Below are positions 1 through 13,839 of a stretch of DNA of 64,000 bases, piece by piece. Under the pieces are notes generated by a model. That model was not told the origin of the DNA. It saw only the letters and a program-made list of their open reading frames with translations, and searched no databases. Both the position numbers and the translations under genes were made by a program. Each line of letters opens with the position of its first letter. Within the stretch, counting starts at the first letter, position 1. The DNA comes from Apostichopus japonicus (Eukaryota; Echinodermata; Holothuroidea; Aspidochirotida; Stichopodidae), in NCBI RefSeq assembly GCF_037975245.1, contig NC_092567.1, positions 12,912,876 to 12,976,875 of the forward strand, read 5' to 3'.

Positions 1-823
1 ATCAATCGAATGTGCGGTACCGATGAATCGAATGTGCGGTACCGATCAATCGAATGATCAGAACCGATCAATCGAATGTGCAGTACCGCTAAATCGAATG
101 TGCGGTTTCGATCGATCGAATGTGCGGTACCGATCAAACGAATGTGCGGTACCGATGAATCGAAGGTTCGGTACCAATCGATCGAATCTGCGGTACCGAT
201 CAATTGCATGTGCGGTACCGATCAATCGAATGTGCGGTTCTGATGAATGGAATGTGCGGTATCGATGAATCGAATGATCGGTACCGATGAATCGAATGTT
301 CCGTACCTATCAATCGAATGTTCGGTACCGATCAATCGAATGTGCAGTACGGATCTAACGAATGTGTGGTACCGATTAATGGAATTTTCGGTACCAATCG
401 ATCGAATGTGCGGTACCGATCAATCAAATGTTCGGTACCGTTCAATCCAATGTTCGTTATCGATGAATCGAATGTGCGGTACCTATCAATCGAATTTGTG
501 GAAATGATGAAACGAATGTGAGCCACCGATCAAGCGAATGTTCGGTACCGATCAATCGAATGTGCAGTACCGATCAATCGAATGTTCGGTACCGATCAAT
601 CGAATGTACGGTACCGATCGATCGAAAGTGCAGTATCGATCAATCGAATGTGCGTTACCGATCCGTCGAATGTGCGGTATCGATCGATCGAATTTACCGA
701 ACCGATTGATCGAATGTTCGGTACCGATCATTCGAATGTTCGGTAACGATCAATCGAATGTGCAGTATCGATCGATCGAATGTTCGGTACCGATCAATCG
801 AATGTTCGGTATCGATCAATCGA
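1..823 (+). repeat. Diverged-monomer block, copy 1 (5' end cut by window)
   Basis: Monomers here differ from the consensus far more than elsewhere. Examples are GATCAGAACC near 55, GGTTTCG near 107, a CAATTGCATG monomer near 201, GTTCTGATGAATGG near 236, and GTGGAAATGATGAAACG then GTGAGCCACCG near 496-530. Bases 1-823 align without a shift to about 8,257-9,060 (offset 8,256), so the window opens inside a larger composite block. Bases 145-823 are repeated at 1,598-2,276 (offset 1,453, that is 66 monomers plus 1 bp). The divergence suggests an older or less homogenised layer of the array; that is inference. Confidence 0.9.
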
Positions 824-840
824 ATGTCCGGTATCGATAA

Positions 841-1597
841 ATCGAATGTGCGGTACCAATCGAACGAATGTGCGGTACCAATCGATCGAATGTGCGGTAT
901 CGATCAATCGAATGTGCGGTATCGATCAATCGAATGTCCGGTATCGATAAATCGAATGTGCGGTACCGATCAACGAATGTGCGCTACCAATCAATCGAAA
1001 GTGCGGTACCGATCAATCGAATGTGCGGTATCGATCAGTCGAATGTGCGGTATCGATCAATCGAATGTCCGGTATCGATAAATCGAATGTGCGGTATAAA
1101 TCAAACGAATATGCGGTACCAATCGATCGAATGTGCGGTATCGATCAATCGAATGTGCGGTACCGATCCATCGAATGTGCGGTATCGATCAATCGAATGT
1201 GCGATACCAATCGATCGATCGAATGTGCGGTACCGATCAAACGAATGTGCGGTACCGATCAATCGAATGTGCGGTATCGATCAATCGAATGTCCGGTATC
1301 GATAAATCGAATGTGCGGTACCGATCAATCGAATGTGCGGTACCGATCAACGAATGTGCGCTACCAATCAATCGAAAAGGCGGTACCGATCAATCGAATG
1401 TGCGGTATCGATCAGTCGAATGTGCGGTATCGATCAATCGAATGTCCGGTATCGATAAATCGAATGTGCGGTACCAATCGAACGAATGTGCGGTACCAAT
1501 CGATCGAATGTGCGGTATCGATCAATCGAATGTGCGGTATCGATCAATCGAATGTCCGGTATCGATAAATCGAATGTGCGGTACCGATCAACGAATG
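841..1597 (+). repeat. 618-bp HOR, about 1.2 units
   Basis: The rare variant CGAACGAATG (inside CCAATCGAACG) marks this unit at 861 and 1,479, giving a period of 618 bp (28 monomers plus 2 bp). The second unit is cut short near 1,597, where the next diverged block joins. Other landmarks in order are a 21-bp GATCAACG monomer, GCGCTACCAATC, a CAGTCG monomer and a TCCGG monomer. The same arrangement recurs 1,742 bp downstream. Confidence 0.85.
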
Positions 1598-2276
1598 TGC
1601 GGTACCGATGAATCGAAGGTTCGGTACCGATCGATCGAATCTGCGGTACCGATCAATTGCATGTGCGGTACCGATCAATCGAATGTGCGGTTCTGATGAA
1701 TGGAATGTGCGGTATCGATGAATCGAATGATCGGTACCGATGAATCGAATGTTCCGTACCTATCAATCGAATGTTCGGTACCGATCAATCGAATGTGCAG
1801 TACGGATCAAACGAATCTGTGGTACCGATTAATGGAATTTTCGGTACCAATCGATCGAATGTGCGGTACCGATCAATCAAATGTTCGGTACCGTTCAATC
1901 CAATGTTCGTTATCGATGAATCGAATGTGCGGTATCTATCAATCGAATTTGTGGAAATGATGAAACGAATGTGAGCCACCGATCAAGCGAATGTTCGGTA
2001 CCGATCAATCGAATGTGCAGTACCGATCAATCGAATGTTCGGTACCGATCAATCGAATGTACGGTACCGATCGATCGAAAGTGCAGTATCGATCAATCGA
2101 ATGTGCGTTACCGATCCGTCGAATGTGCGGTATCGATCGATCGAATTTACCGAACCGATTGATCGAATGTTCGGTACCGATCATTCGAATGTTCGGTAAC
2201 GATCAATCGAATGTGCAGTATCGATCGATCGAATGTTCGGTACCGATCAATCGAATGTTCGGTATCGATCAATCGA
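1598..2276 (+). repeat. Diverged-monomer block, copy 2
   Basis: This block repeats 145-823 at an offset of 1,453 bp with only scattered base differences, for example ACC-A versus ACC-G near 172/1,625 and CGGATCTAACG versus CGGATCAAACG near 353/1,806. The left joint falls directly after a 21-bp GATCAACG monomer. The right joint, near 2,276, switches to homogeneous monomers that differ from those after copy 1. It is therefore a block inserted or exchanged as a unit. Confidence 0.88.
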
Positions 2277-2582
2277 ATGTGCGGTACCGATCAATCGAAT
2301 GTGCGGTACCGATCAATCGAATGTGCGATACCAATCGATCGATCGAATGTGCGGTACCGATCAAACGAATGTGCGGTACCGATCAATCGAATGTGCGGTA
2401 TCGATCAATCGAATGTCCGGTATCGATAAATCGAATGTGCGGTACCGATCAATCGAATGTGCGGTACCGATCAACGAATGTGCGGTACCAATCAATCGAA
2501 AGTGCGGTACCGATCAATCGAATGTGCGGTATCGATCAGTCGAATGTGCGGTATCGATCAATCGAATGTCCGGTATCGATAA

Positions 2583-3339
2583 ATCGAATGTGCGGTACCA
2601 ATCGAACGAATGTGCGGTACCAATCGATCGAATGTGCGGTATCGATCAATCGAATGTGCGGTATCGATCAATCGAATGTCCGGTATCGATAAATCGAATG
2701 TGCGGTACCGATCAACGAATGTGCGCTACCAATCAATCGAAAGTGCGGTACCGATCAATCGAATGTGCGGTATCGATCAGTCGAATGTGCGGTATCGATC
2801 AATCGAATGTCCGGTATCGATAAATCGAATGTGCGGTATAAATCAAACGAATATGCGGTACCAATCGATCGAATGTGCGGTATCGATCAATCGAATGTGC
2901 GGTACCGATCCATCGAATGTGCGGTATCGATCAATCGAATGTGCGATACCAATCGATCGATCGAATGTGCGGTACCGATCAAACGAATGTGCGGTACCGA
3001 TCAATCGAATGTGCGGTATCGATCAATCGAATGTCCGGTATCGATCAATCGAATGTGCGGTACCGATCAATCGAATGTGCGGTACCGATCAACGAATGTG
3101 CGCTACCAATCAATCGAAAAGGCGGTACCGATCAATCGAATGTGCGGTATCGATCAGTCGAATGTGCGGTATCGATCAATCGAATGTCCGGTATCGATAA
3201 ATCGAATGTGCGGTACCAATCGAACGAATGTGCGGTACCAATCGATCGAATGTGCGGTATCGATCAATCGAATGTGCGGTATCGATCAATCGAATGTCCG
3301 GTATCGATAAATCGAATGTGCGGTACCGATCAACGAATG
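2583..3339 (+). repeat. Second copy of the 618-bp HOR segment
   Basis: The CGAACG landmark recurs at 2,603 and 3,221, again 618 bp apart. The whole segment matches 841-1,597 at a constant offset of 1,742 bp. The distinctive GGTATAAATCAAACG monomer is shared (near 1,093 and 2,835), as is the CGAAAAGGCGG monomer (near 1,373 and 3,115). The stretch 2,277-2,582 is ordinary homogeneous array. Confidence 0.85.
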
Positions 3340-4259
3340 TGCGCTACCAATCAATCGAAAGTGCGGTACCGATCAATCGAATGTGCGGTATCGATCAGTC
3401 GAATGTGCGGTATCGATCAATCGAATGTCCGGTATCGATAAATCGAATGTGCGGTACCAATCAAACGAATGTGCGGTACCAATCGATCGAATGTGCGGTA
3501 TCGATCAAACGAATGTGCGGTACCGATCCATCGAATGTGCGGTATCGATCAATCGAATATGCCGTATCGATCAATCGAATGTCCGGTATCGTTAAATCGA
3601 ATGTGCGGTACCGATCAATCGAATGTGCGGTACCGATCAATCGAATGTGCGGTACCAATCGATCAATCGAATGTGCGGTACCGATCAAACGAATGTGCGG
3701 TACCGATCAATCGAATGTGCGGTATCGATCAATAGAATGTCCGGTATCAATAAATCGAATGTGCGGTACCGATCAATCGAATGTGCGGTACCGATCAACG
3801 AATGTGCGCTACCAATCAATCGAAAGTGCGGTATCGATCAATCGAATGTGCGGTATCGATCAGTCGAATGTGCGGTATCGATCAATCGAATGTGCAGTAT
3901 CGATAAATCGAATGTGCGGTACCAATCAAACGAATGTGCGGTACCATTCGATCGAATGTGCGGTATCGATCAAACGAATGTGCGGTACCGATCGATCGAA
4001 TGTGCGGTATCGATCAATCGAATATGCCGTATCGATCAATCGAATGTTCGGTATCGTTAAATCGAATGTGCGGTACCGATCAATCGAATGTGCGGTACCG
4101 ATCAATCGAATGTGCGGTACCAATCGATCAATCGAATGTGCGGTACCGATCAAACGAATGTGCGGTACCGATCAATCGAATGTGCGGTATCGATCAATAG
4201 AATGTCCGGTATCAATAAATCGAATGTGCGGTACCGATCAATCGAATGTGCGGTACCGA
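3330..4259 (+). repeat. 465-bp HOR pair
   Basis: GCGCTACCAATC occurs at 3,341 and 3,806, and the following 20 or so monomers match at that 465-bp spacing (21 monomers plus 3 bp). Shared landmarks include the GAATATGCCG monomer near 3,556 and 4,021, the GGTATCGTTAAATCG monomer, and AATAGAATGTCCGG near 3,732 and 4,197. The same 465-bp arrangement is found at 15,337 and 15,802, 11,996 bp away. The copies differ at scattered bases. Confidence 0.85.
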
Positions 4260-7149
4260 TCAACGAATGTGCGGTACCGATCAATCGAATGTGCGGTATC
4301 GATCGATCGAATGTGCGGTACCGATCAAACGAATGTGCGGTACCGATCAATCGAATGTGCGGTATCGATCAATCGAATGTGCGGTATCGATCGATCGAAT
4401 GTGCGGTACCGATCAAACGAATGTGCGGTACCGATCAATCGAATGTGCGGTACCGATCAAACGAATGTGCGGTACCGATCAATCCAATGTGCGGTACCAA
4501 TCGATCGAATGTGCGGTATCGATCAATCGAATGTACGGTACCAACAATCGAATGTGCGGTATCGATCGATGAAATGTTCGGTACCGATCAATCGAATGTG
4601 CGGTACCAATCGATCGATTGAATGTGCGGTACCGATCAATCGAATGTTCTGTATCGATCAATCGAATGTGCGGTACCGATCAAATCGAATGTGCGGTACC
4701 AATCGATCGATCGAATGTGCGGTACCGATCAAACGAATGTGCGGTACCGATCAATCGAATGTGCGTAACCGATCAATCGAATGTGCGTTACCGATCAATG
4801 GAATGTGCGGTATCGATCAATCGAATGTGCGGTACCGATCAAACGAATGTGCGGTACCGATCAATCGAATGTGCGGTACCGATCAATCGAATGTGCCGTA
4901 CCGATCAATCGAATGTTCGGTATCGATCAATCGAATGTGCGGTATCGATAAATCGAATGTGCGGTACCGATCAAACGAATGTGCGGTACCGATCAATCGA
5001 ATGTGCGGTACCGATCAATCGAATGTGCGGTACCAATCGATCGATCGAATGTGCGGTACCGATCAATCGAATGTGCGGTACCGATCAATCGAATGTGCGG
5101 TACCAATCGATCGATCGAATGTGCGGTACCGATCAAACGAATGTGCGGTATCGATCAATCGAATGTGCGGTATCGATAAATCGAATGTGCGGTACCGATC
5201 AAACGAATGTGCGGTACCGATCAATCGAATGTGCGGTACCAATCGATCGATTGAATGTGCGGTACCGATCAATCGAATGTTCTGTATCGATTAATCGAAT
5301 GTGCGGTACCGATCCATCGAATGTGCGGTACCGATCAAATCGAATGTGCGGTACCAATCGATCGATCGAATGTGCGGTACCGATCAATCGAATATGCGGT
5401 ACCGATCAATCGAATGTGCGGTACCAATCGATCAATCGAATGTGCGGTACCGATCAAACGAATGTGCGGTACCGATCAATCGAATGTGCGGTATCGATCA
5501 ATAGAATGTCCGGTATCAATAAATCGAATGTGCGGTACCGATCAATCGAATGTGCAGTACCGATCAACGAATGTGCGGTACCGATCAATCGAATGTGCGG
5601 TATCGATCGATCGAATGTGCGGTATCGATCAATCGAATGTGCGGTACCGATCAGTCGAATGTGCGGTATCGATCAATCGAATGTCCGGTATCGATAAATC
5701 GAATGTGCAGTACCGATCAACGAATGTGCGGTACCAATCGATCGAATGTGCGGTATCGATCAATCGAATGTACGGTACCAATCAATCGAATGTGCGGTAT
5801 CGTTCGATGAAATGTTCGGTACCGATCAATCGAATGTGCAGTACCGATCAATCGAATGTGCGGTACCGATCAATCGAATGTGCGGTACCAATCGATCGAT
5901 CGAATGTGCGGTACCGATCAAACGAATGACTGGTACCGATCAATCGAATGTGCGTTATCGATCAATCGAATGTCCGGCATCAATAAATCGAATGTGCGGT
6001 ACCGATCAATCGAATGTGCGGTACCGATCAAACGAATGTGCGGTACCGATCAATCGAATGTGCGGTATCGATCGATCGAATGTGCGGTACCGATCAAACG
6101 AATGTGCGGTACCGATCAATCGAATGTGCGGTATCGATAAATCGAATGTGCGGTATCGATCAATATAATGTTCGGTACCGATCAATCGAATGTGCGGTAT
6201 CGATCAATCGAATGTCCGGTATCGATAAATCGAATGTGCAGTACCGATCAATCGAATGTGCGGTACCGATCAATCGAATGTGCGGTACCAATCGATCGAT
6301 CGAATGTGCGGTACCGATCAAACGAATGTGCGGTACCGATCAATCGAATGTTCGGTACCGATTAATCGAATGTTCGGTATCGATCAATCGAATGTGCGGT
6401 ACCGATCAATCGAATGTGCGGTACCGATCAATCGAATGTGCGGTACCAATCGATCGATCGAATGTGCGGTACCGATCAAACGAATGTGCGGTACCGATCA
6501 ATCGAATGTGCGTAACCGATCAATCGAATGTGCGGTACCGATCAATCGAATGTGCGGTACCGATCAATCTAATGTGCGGTACCGATCAAACGAATGTGCG
6601 GTACCGATCAATCGAATGTGCCGTACCGATCAATCGAATGTTCGGTATCGATCAATCGAATGTGCGGTATCGATAAATCGAATGTGCGGTACCGATCAAA
6701 CGAATGTGCGGTACCGATCAATCGAATGTGCGGTACCAATCGATCGAATGTGCGGTATCGATCAATCGAATGTACGGTACCAATCAATGGAATGTGCGGT
6801 ATCGATTGATGAAATGTGCAATATCGATCGATCGAATGTTCGGTACCGATCAATCGAATATTCGGTATCGATCGATCGAATGTGCGGTATCGATCAATCG
6901 AATGTGCGGTACCGATCAATCGAATGTGCGGTACCGATCAATCGAATGTGCGGTACCGATCAATCGAATGTGCGGTACCGATCAATCGAATGTGCGGTAC
7001 CGATCAATCGAATGTCCGGTATCGATCATTCGAATGTGCGGTACCGATGAGTCGAATGTGCGGTATCGATCAATCGAATGTGCGGTATTGATAAATCGAA
7101 TGTGCGGTACCGATCAAACGAATGTGCGGTACCGATCAATCGAATGTGC
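4260..7149 (+). repeat. Homogeneous monomer stretch without clear HOR
   Basis: Close-to-consensus monomers fill this stretch. It mixes CCAATCGATCGATCG plus CAAACG cassettes with ACC/ATC alternation. The part 5,750-6,500 has related copies at about 19.2-19.5 kb, 45.3-45.6 kb, 48.9-49.6 kb and 51.7-52.3 kb, which share a GGCATCAATAAATCG monomer and a CAATATAATG monomer. Nothing non-satellite is visible. Confidence 0.8.
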
Positions 7150-9060
7150 GGTACCGATGAATCGAATGTGCGATACCGATCAATCGAATGTGCGGTTCCG
7201 ATAAATCGAACGTGGGGTTTCGATCGATCGAATGTGCGTTTCTGATGAATGGAATGTGCGGTATCGATGAATTGAATGTTCGGTACCGATCAATCGAATA
7301 TGCAGTATCGATCGATCGAATGTTCGGTACCGATCAATCGAATGTGCGTTTCTGATGAATGGAATGTGCGGTATCGATGAATTGAATGATCGGTACCGAT
7401 GAATCAAATGTTCCGTACCTATCAATCGAATGTGCGTTACCGATCAAACGAATGTGCGGTACCGATGAATTGAATGTTCGGTACCGATCAATCGAATATG
7501 CAGTATCGATCGATCGAATGTTCGGTACCGATCAATCGAATGTGCGTTTCTGATGAATGGAATGTGCGGTATCGATGAATTGAATGATCGGTACCGATGA
7601 ATCAAATGTTCCGTACCTATCAATCGAATGTGCGTTACCGATCAATCGAATGTGCGGTAATGATCAAACGAATGTGAGCCACCGATCAAGCGAATGGTCG
7701 GTACCGATCAATCGAATTTGCTGTACCGATTATTCAAATGTTCGGTACCGATCAATCGAATGTACGGTACCGATCAAACGAATGTGCAGTACCGATCAAA
7801 CGAATGTTCGGTACCGATTAATCAAATGTTCGGTACCGATCGATCGAATGTGCGGAACCGATCAATCGAATGTGCGTTACCGATCAATCGAATATGCGGT
7901 AATGATCAAACGAATGTGAGCCACCGATCAAGCGAATGGTCGGTACCGATCAATCGAATGTGCAGTACCGATCAATCGAATGTTCGGTGCCGATCAATCG
8001 AATGTGCGGTACCGATCGATCGAATGTGCAGTATCGATCAATCGAATGTGTGTTACCGATCCATCGAATGTGAGGTATCGATCGATCGAATGTTCGGTAC
8101 CGCGAAATCGAATGTGCGGTTTCGATAGATCGAATGTGCGGTACCGATCGATCGAATGTGCAGTACCGATCAAAAGAATGTGCGGTACCGATGAATCGAA
8201 TGTTCGGTACCGATCGATCGAATGTGTGGAACCGATCAATCGAATGTTTGGTACAGATCAATCGAATGTGCGGTACCGATGAATCGAATGTGCGGTACCG
8301 ATCAATCGAATGATCAGAACCGATCAATCGAATGTGCAGTACCGCTAAATCGAATGTGCGGTTTCGATCGATCGAATGTGCGGTACCGATCAAACGAATG
8401 TGCGGTACCGATGAATCGAAGGTTCGGTACCGATCGATCGAATCTGCGGTACCGATCAATTGCATGTGCGGTACCGATCAATCGAATGTGCGGTTCTGAT
8501 GAATGGAATGTGCGGTATCGATGAATCGAATGATCGGTACCGATGAATCGAATGTTCCGTACCTATCAATCGAATGTTCGGTACCGATCAATCGAATGTG
8601 CAGTACGGATCGAACGAATGTGTGGTACCGATTAATGGAATTTTCGGTACCAATCGATCGAATGTGCGGTACCGATCAATCAAATGTTCGGTACCGTTCA
8701 ATCCAATGTTCGTTATCGATGAATCGAATGTGCGGTACCTATCAATCGAATTTGTGGAAATGATGAAACGAATGTGAGCCACCGATCAAGCGAATGTTCG
8801 GTACCGATCAATCGAATGTGCAGTACCGATCAATCGAATGTTCGGTACCGATCAATCGAATGTACGGTACCGATCGATCGAAAGTGCAGTATCGATCAAT
8901 CGAATGTGCGTTACCGATCCGTCGAATGTGCGGTATCGATCGATCGAATTTACCGAACCGATTGATCGAATATTCGGTACCGATCATTCTAATGTTCGGT
9001 AACGATCAATCGAAAGTGCAGTATCGATCAATCGAATGTTCGATACCGATCAATCGAATG
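7150..9060 (+). repeat. Diverged composite block, most complete copy
   Basis: This is the fullest version of the diverged block. It opens with GGTTCCGATAAATCG and CGTGGGGTTTCG (7,193-7,222). Two GAGCCACCGATCAAGCG monomers follow, near 7,677 and 7,918, then GTACCGCGAAATCG near 8,099 and GGTACAGATC near 8,251. From 8,257 it continues into the part also seen at the window start. Its 5' part is duplicated internally at 198 bp. The next composite lies 3,600 bp downstream by its first monomers and 3,402 bp downstream after the 198-bp duplication. Confidence 0.88.
7264..7659 (+). repeat. 198-bp tandem duplication inside the diverged block
   Basis: A nine-monomer unit is present twice. ATTGAATGATCGG begins at 7,381 and again at 7,579, exactly 198 bp apart. 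The upstream GAATTGAATGTTCGG and GAATATGCAGTATCG monomers repeat at the same spacing. The corresponding composites at 10,750 and 13,840 have one copy, so this is a local gain here or a loss there. Confidence 0.88.
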
Positions 9061-10749
9061 TGCGGTACCAATCGATCGATCGAATGTGCGGTACCAATCG
9101 ATCGATCGAATATGCGGTACCGATCAATCGAATGTGCGATATCGATCAATCGAATGTCCGGTATCGATAAATCGAATGTGCGGTACCGATCAATCGAATG
9201 TGCGGCACCGATCAACGAATGTGCGCTACCAATCAATCGAAAATGCGGTATCGATCAATCGAATGTGCGGTATCGATCAGTCGAATGTGCGGTATCGATC
9301 AATCGAATGTCCGGTATCGATAAGTCGAATGGGCGGTACCGATCAAACGAATGTGCGGTACCGATCAATCGAATGTGCGGTACCAATCGATCGAATGTGC
9401 GGTATCGATCAATCGAATGTACGGTACCAATCAATCGAATGTGCGGTATCGTTCGATGAAATGTTCGGTACCGATCAATCAAATGTGCAGTATCGATCGA
9501 TCGAATGTTCGGTACCGATCAATCGAATGTTCGGTATCGATCAATCGAATGTGCGGTACCGATCAATCGAATGTGCGGTACCGATCAATCGAATGTGCGG
9601 TACCAATCGATCGAATGTGCGGTAGCAATCGATCGATCGAATGTGCGGTACCGATCAAACGAATGTGCGGTATCGATCAATCGAATGTGCGGTATCGATC
9701 AATCGAATGTCCGGTATCGATAAATCGAATGTGCGGTACCGATCAATCGAATGTGCGGTACCGATCAATCGAATGTGCGGTACCAATCGATCGATCGAAT
9801 GTGCGGTACCGATCAAACGAATGTGCGGTACCGATCAATCGAATGTGCGGTATCGATCAATAGAATGTCCGGTATCGATAAATCGAATGTGCGGTACCGA
9901 TCAATCGAATGTGCGGTACCGATCAACGAATGTGCGGTACCGATCAATCGAATGTGCGGTATCGATCGATCGAATGTGCGGTACCGATCAAACGAATGTG
10001 CGGTACCGATCAATCGAATGTGCGGTATCGATCAATCGAATGTCCGGTACCGATCAATCTAATGTTCGGTACCGATCAAACGAATGTGCGGTACCGATCA
10101 ATCGAATGTGCGGTACCGATCAATCGAATGTGCCGTACCGATCAATCGAATGTTCGGTATCGATCAATCGAATGTGCGGTATCGATCAATCGAATGTGCG
10201 GTACCGATCAAACGAATGTGCGGTACCGATCAATCGAATGTGCGGTACCAATCGATCGAATGTGCGGTATCGATCAATCGAATGTACGGTACCAATCAAT
10301 GGAATGTGCGGTATCGATTGATGAAATGTGCAGTATCGATCGATCGAATGTTCGGTACCGATCAATCGAATGTTCGGTATCGATCGATCGAATGTGCGGT
10401 ACCGATCAATCGAATGTGCGGTACCGATCAATCGAATGTGCGGTATCGATCGATCGAATGTGCGGTACCGATCAAACGAATGTGCGGTATCGATCAATCG
10501 AATGTGCGGTACCGATCAATCGAATGTGCCGTACCGATCAATCGAATGTGCGGTACCGATCAATCGAATGTGCGGTACCGATCAATCGAATGTGCGGTAC
10601 CGATCAATCGAATGTCCGGTATCGATCAATCGAATGTGCGGTACCGATCAGTCGAATGTGCGGTATCGATCAATCGAATGTGCGGTATCGATAAATCGAA
10701 TGTGCGATACCGATCAAACGAATGTGCGGTACCGATCAATCGAATGTGC
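9061..10749 (+). repeat. Homogeneous spacer of the 3.4-kb HOR, copy 1
   Basis: Near-consensus monomers lie between two diverged composites. Landmarks include a GCGGCACCGATCAACG pair near 9,203, GTCGAATGGGCGG near 9,323 and a TCGTTCGATGAAATG monomer near 9,448. The first part matches 12,500-13,260 at an offset of about 3,402 bp. The later part is about 312 bp longer than its counterpart. Confidence 0.82.
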
Positions 10750-12460
10750 GGTACCGATGAATCGAATGTGCGATACCGATCAATCGAATGTGCGGTTCCG
10801 ATAAATCGAACGTGGGGTTTCGATCGATCGAATGTGCGGTACCGATCAAACGAATGTGCGGTACCGATGAATTGAATGTTCGGTACCGATCAATCGAATA
10901 TGCAGTATCGATCGATCGAATGTTCGGTACCGATCAATCGAATGTGCGTTTCTGATGAATGGAATGTGCGGTATCGATGAATTGAATGATCGGTACCGAT
11001 GAATCAAATGTTCCGTACCTATCAATCGAATGTGCGTTACCGATCAATCGAATGTGCGGTAATGATCAAACGAATGTGAGCCACCGATCAAGCGAATGGT
11101 CGGTACCGATCAATCGAATTTGCTGTACCGATTATTCAAATGTTCGGTACCGATCAATCGAATGTACGGTACCGATCAAACGAATGTGCAGTACCGATCA
11201 AACGAATGTTCGGTACCGATTAATCAAATGTTCGGTACCGATCGATCGAATGTGCGGAACCGATCAATCGAATGTGCGTTACCGATCAATCGAATATGCG
11301 GTAATGATCAAACGAATGTGAGCCACCGATCAAGCGAATGGTCGGTACCGATCAATCGAATGTGCAGTACCGATCAATCGAATGTTCGGTGCCGATCAAT
11401 CGAATGTGCGGTACCGATCGATCGAATGTGCAGTATCGATCAATCGAATGTGTGTTACCGATCCATCGAATGTGAGGTATCGATCGATCGAATGTTCGGT
11501 ACCGCGAAATCGAATGTGCGGTTTCGATAGATCGAATGTGCGGTACCGATCGATCGAATGTGCAGTACCGATCAAAAGAATGTGCGGTACCGATGAATCG
11601 AATGTTCGGTACCGATCGATCGAATGTGTGGAACCGATCAATCGAATGTTTGGTACAGATCAATCGAATGTGCGGTACCGATGAATCGAATGTGCGGTAC
11701 CGATCAATCGAATGATCAGAACCAATCAATCGAATGTGCAGTACCGCTAAATCGAATGTGCGGTTTCGATCGATCGAATGTGCGGTACCGATCAAACGAA
11801 TGTGCGGTACCGATGAATCGAAGGTTCGGTACCGATCGATCGAATCTGCGGTACCGATCAATTGCATGTGCGGTACCGATCAATCGAATGTGCGGTTCTG
11901 ATGAATGGAATGTGCGGTATCGATGAATCGAATGATCGGTACCGATGAATCGAATGTTCCGTACCTATCAATCGAATGTTCGGTACCGATCAATCGAATG
12001 TGCAGTACGGATCGAACGAATGTGTGGTACCGATTAATGGAATTTTCGGTACCAATCGATCGAATGTGCGGTACCGATCAATCAAATGTTCGGTACCGTT
12101 CAATCCAATGTTCGTTATCGATGAATCGAATGTGCGGTACCTATCAATCGAATTTGTGGAAATGATGAAACGAATGTGAGCCACCGATCAAGCGAATGTT
12201 CGGTACCGATCAATCGAATGTGCAGTACCGATCAATCGAATGTTCGGTACCGATCAATCGAATGTACGGTACCGATCGATCGAAAGTGCAGTATCGATCA
12301 ATCGAATGTGCGTTACCGATCCGTCGAATGTGCGGTATCGATCGATCGAATTTACCGAACCGATTGATCGAATGTTCGGTACCGATCATTCTAATGTTCG
12401 GTAACGATCAATCGAAAGTGCAGTATCGATCAATCGAATGTTCGATACCGATAAATCGAA
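10750..12460 (+). repeat. Diverged composite block, copy 2 of the 3.4-kb HOR
   Basis: This block aligns to 7,348-9,058 at a constant offset of 3,402 bp, including both GAGCCACCGATCAAGCG monomers, GTACCGCGAAATCG and GTTCTGATGAATGG. Differences are few, for example GAACCGATC versus GAACCAATC near 8,318/11,720. Near 12,440 a CGATACCGATAAATCG monomer differs from the CGATACCGATCAATCG of the earlier copy. Confidence 0.88.
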
Positions 12461-13839
12461 TGTGCGGTACCGATCAATCGAATGTGCGGTACCAATCGAT
12501 CGATCGAATATGCGGTACCGATCAATCGAATGTGCGATATCGATCAATCGAATGTCCGGTATCGATAAATCGAATGTGCGGTACCGATCAATCGAATGTG
12601 CGGCACCGATCAACGAATGTGCGCTACCAATCAATCGAAAATGCGGTATCGATCAATCGAATGTGCGGTATCGATCAGTCGAATGTGCGGTATCGATCAA
12701 TCGAATGTCCGGTATCGATAAGTCGAATGGGTGGTACCGATCAAACGAATGTGCGGTACCGATCAATCGAATGTGCGGTACCAATCGATCGAATGTGCGG
12801 TATCGATCAATCGAATGTACGGTACCAATCAATCGAATGTGCGGTATCGTTCGATGAAATGTTCGGTACCGATCAATCGAATGTGCAGTATCGATCGATC
12901 GAATGTTCGGTACCGATCAATCGAATGTTCGGTATCGATCAATCGAATGTGCGGTACCGATCAATCGAATGTGCGGTACCGATCAATCGAATGTGCGGTA
13001 CCAATCGATCGAATGTGCGGTACCAATCGATCGATCGAATGTGCGGTACCGATCAAACGAATGTGCGGTATCGATCAATCGAATGTGCGGTATCGATCAA
13101 TCGAATGTCCGGTATCGATAAATCGAATGTGCGGTACCGATCAATCGAGTGTGCGGTACCGATCAATCGAATGTGCGGTACCAATCGATCGATCGAATGT
13201 GCGGTACCGATCAAACGAATGTGCGGTACCGATCAATCGAATGTGCGGTATCGATCAATAGAATGTCCGGTATCAATAAATCGAATGTGCGGTACCGATC
13301 AATCGAATGTGCGGTATCGATCAATCGAATGTCCGGTATCGATAAATCGAATGTGCGGTACCGATCAATCGAATGTGAGGTACCGATCAACGAATGTGCG
13401 CTACCAATCAATCGAAAGTGCGGTATCAATCAATCGAATGTGCGGTATCGATCAATCGAATGTGCGGTATCGATCGATCGAATGTCCGGTATCGATAAAT
13501 CGAATGTGCGGTACCGATCAAACGAATGTGCGGTACCGATCAATCGAATGGGCGGTACCAATCGATCGAATGTGCGGTATCGATCAATCGAATGATCGGT
13601 ACCGATCAATCGAATGTGCGGTATCGATCAATCGAATGTGCGGTACCGATCAATCGAATGTGCGGTACCGATCAATCGAATGTGCGGTACCGATCAATCG
13701 AATGTCCGGTATCGATCAATCGAATGTGCGGTACCGATCAGTCGAATGTGCGGTATCGATCAATCGAATGTGCGGTATCGATAAATCGAATGTGCGGTAC
13801 CGATCAAACGAATGTGCGGTACCGATCAATCGAATGTGC
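12461..13839 (+). repeat. Homogeneous spacer of the 3.4-kb HOR, copy 2
   Basis: The order of variants matches the spacer at 9,061-10,749 but is about 312 bp shorter, so the next composite starts 3,090 bp after the previous one instead of 3,402. A variant GTCGAATGGGTGG near 12,723 corresponds to GTCGAATGGGCGG near 9,323. Confidence 0.8.
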
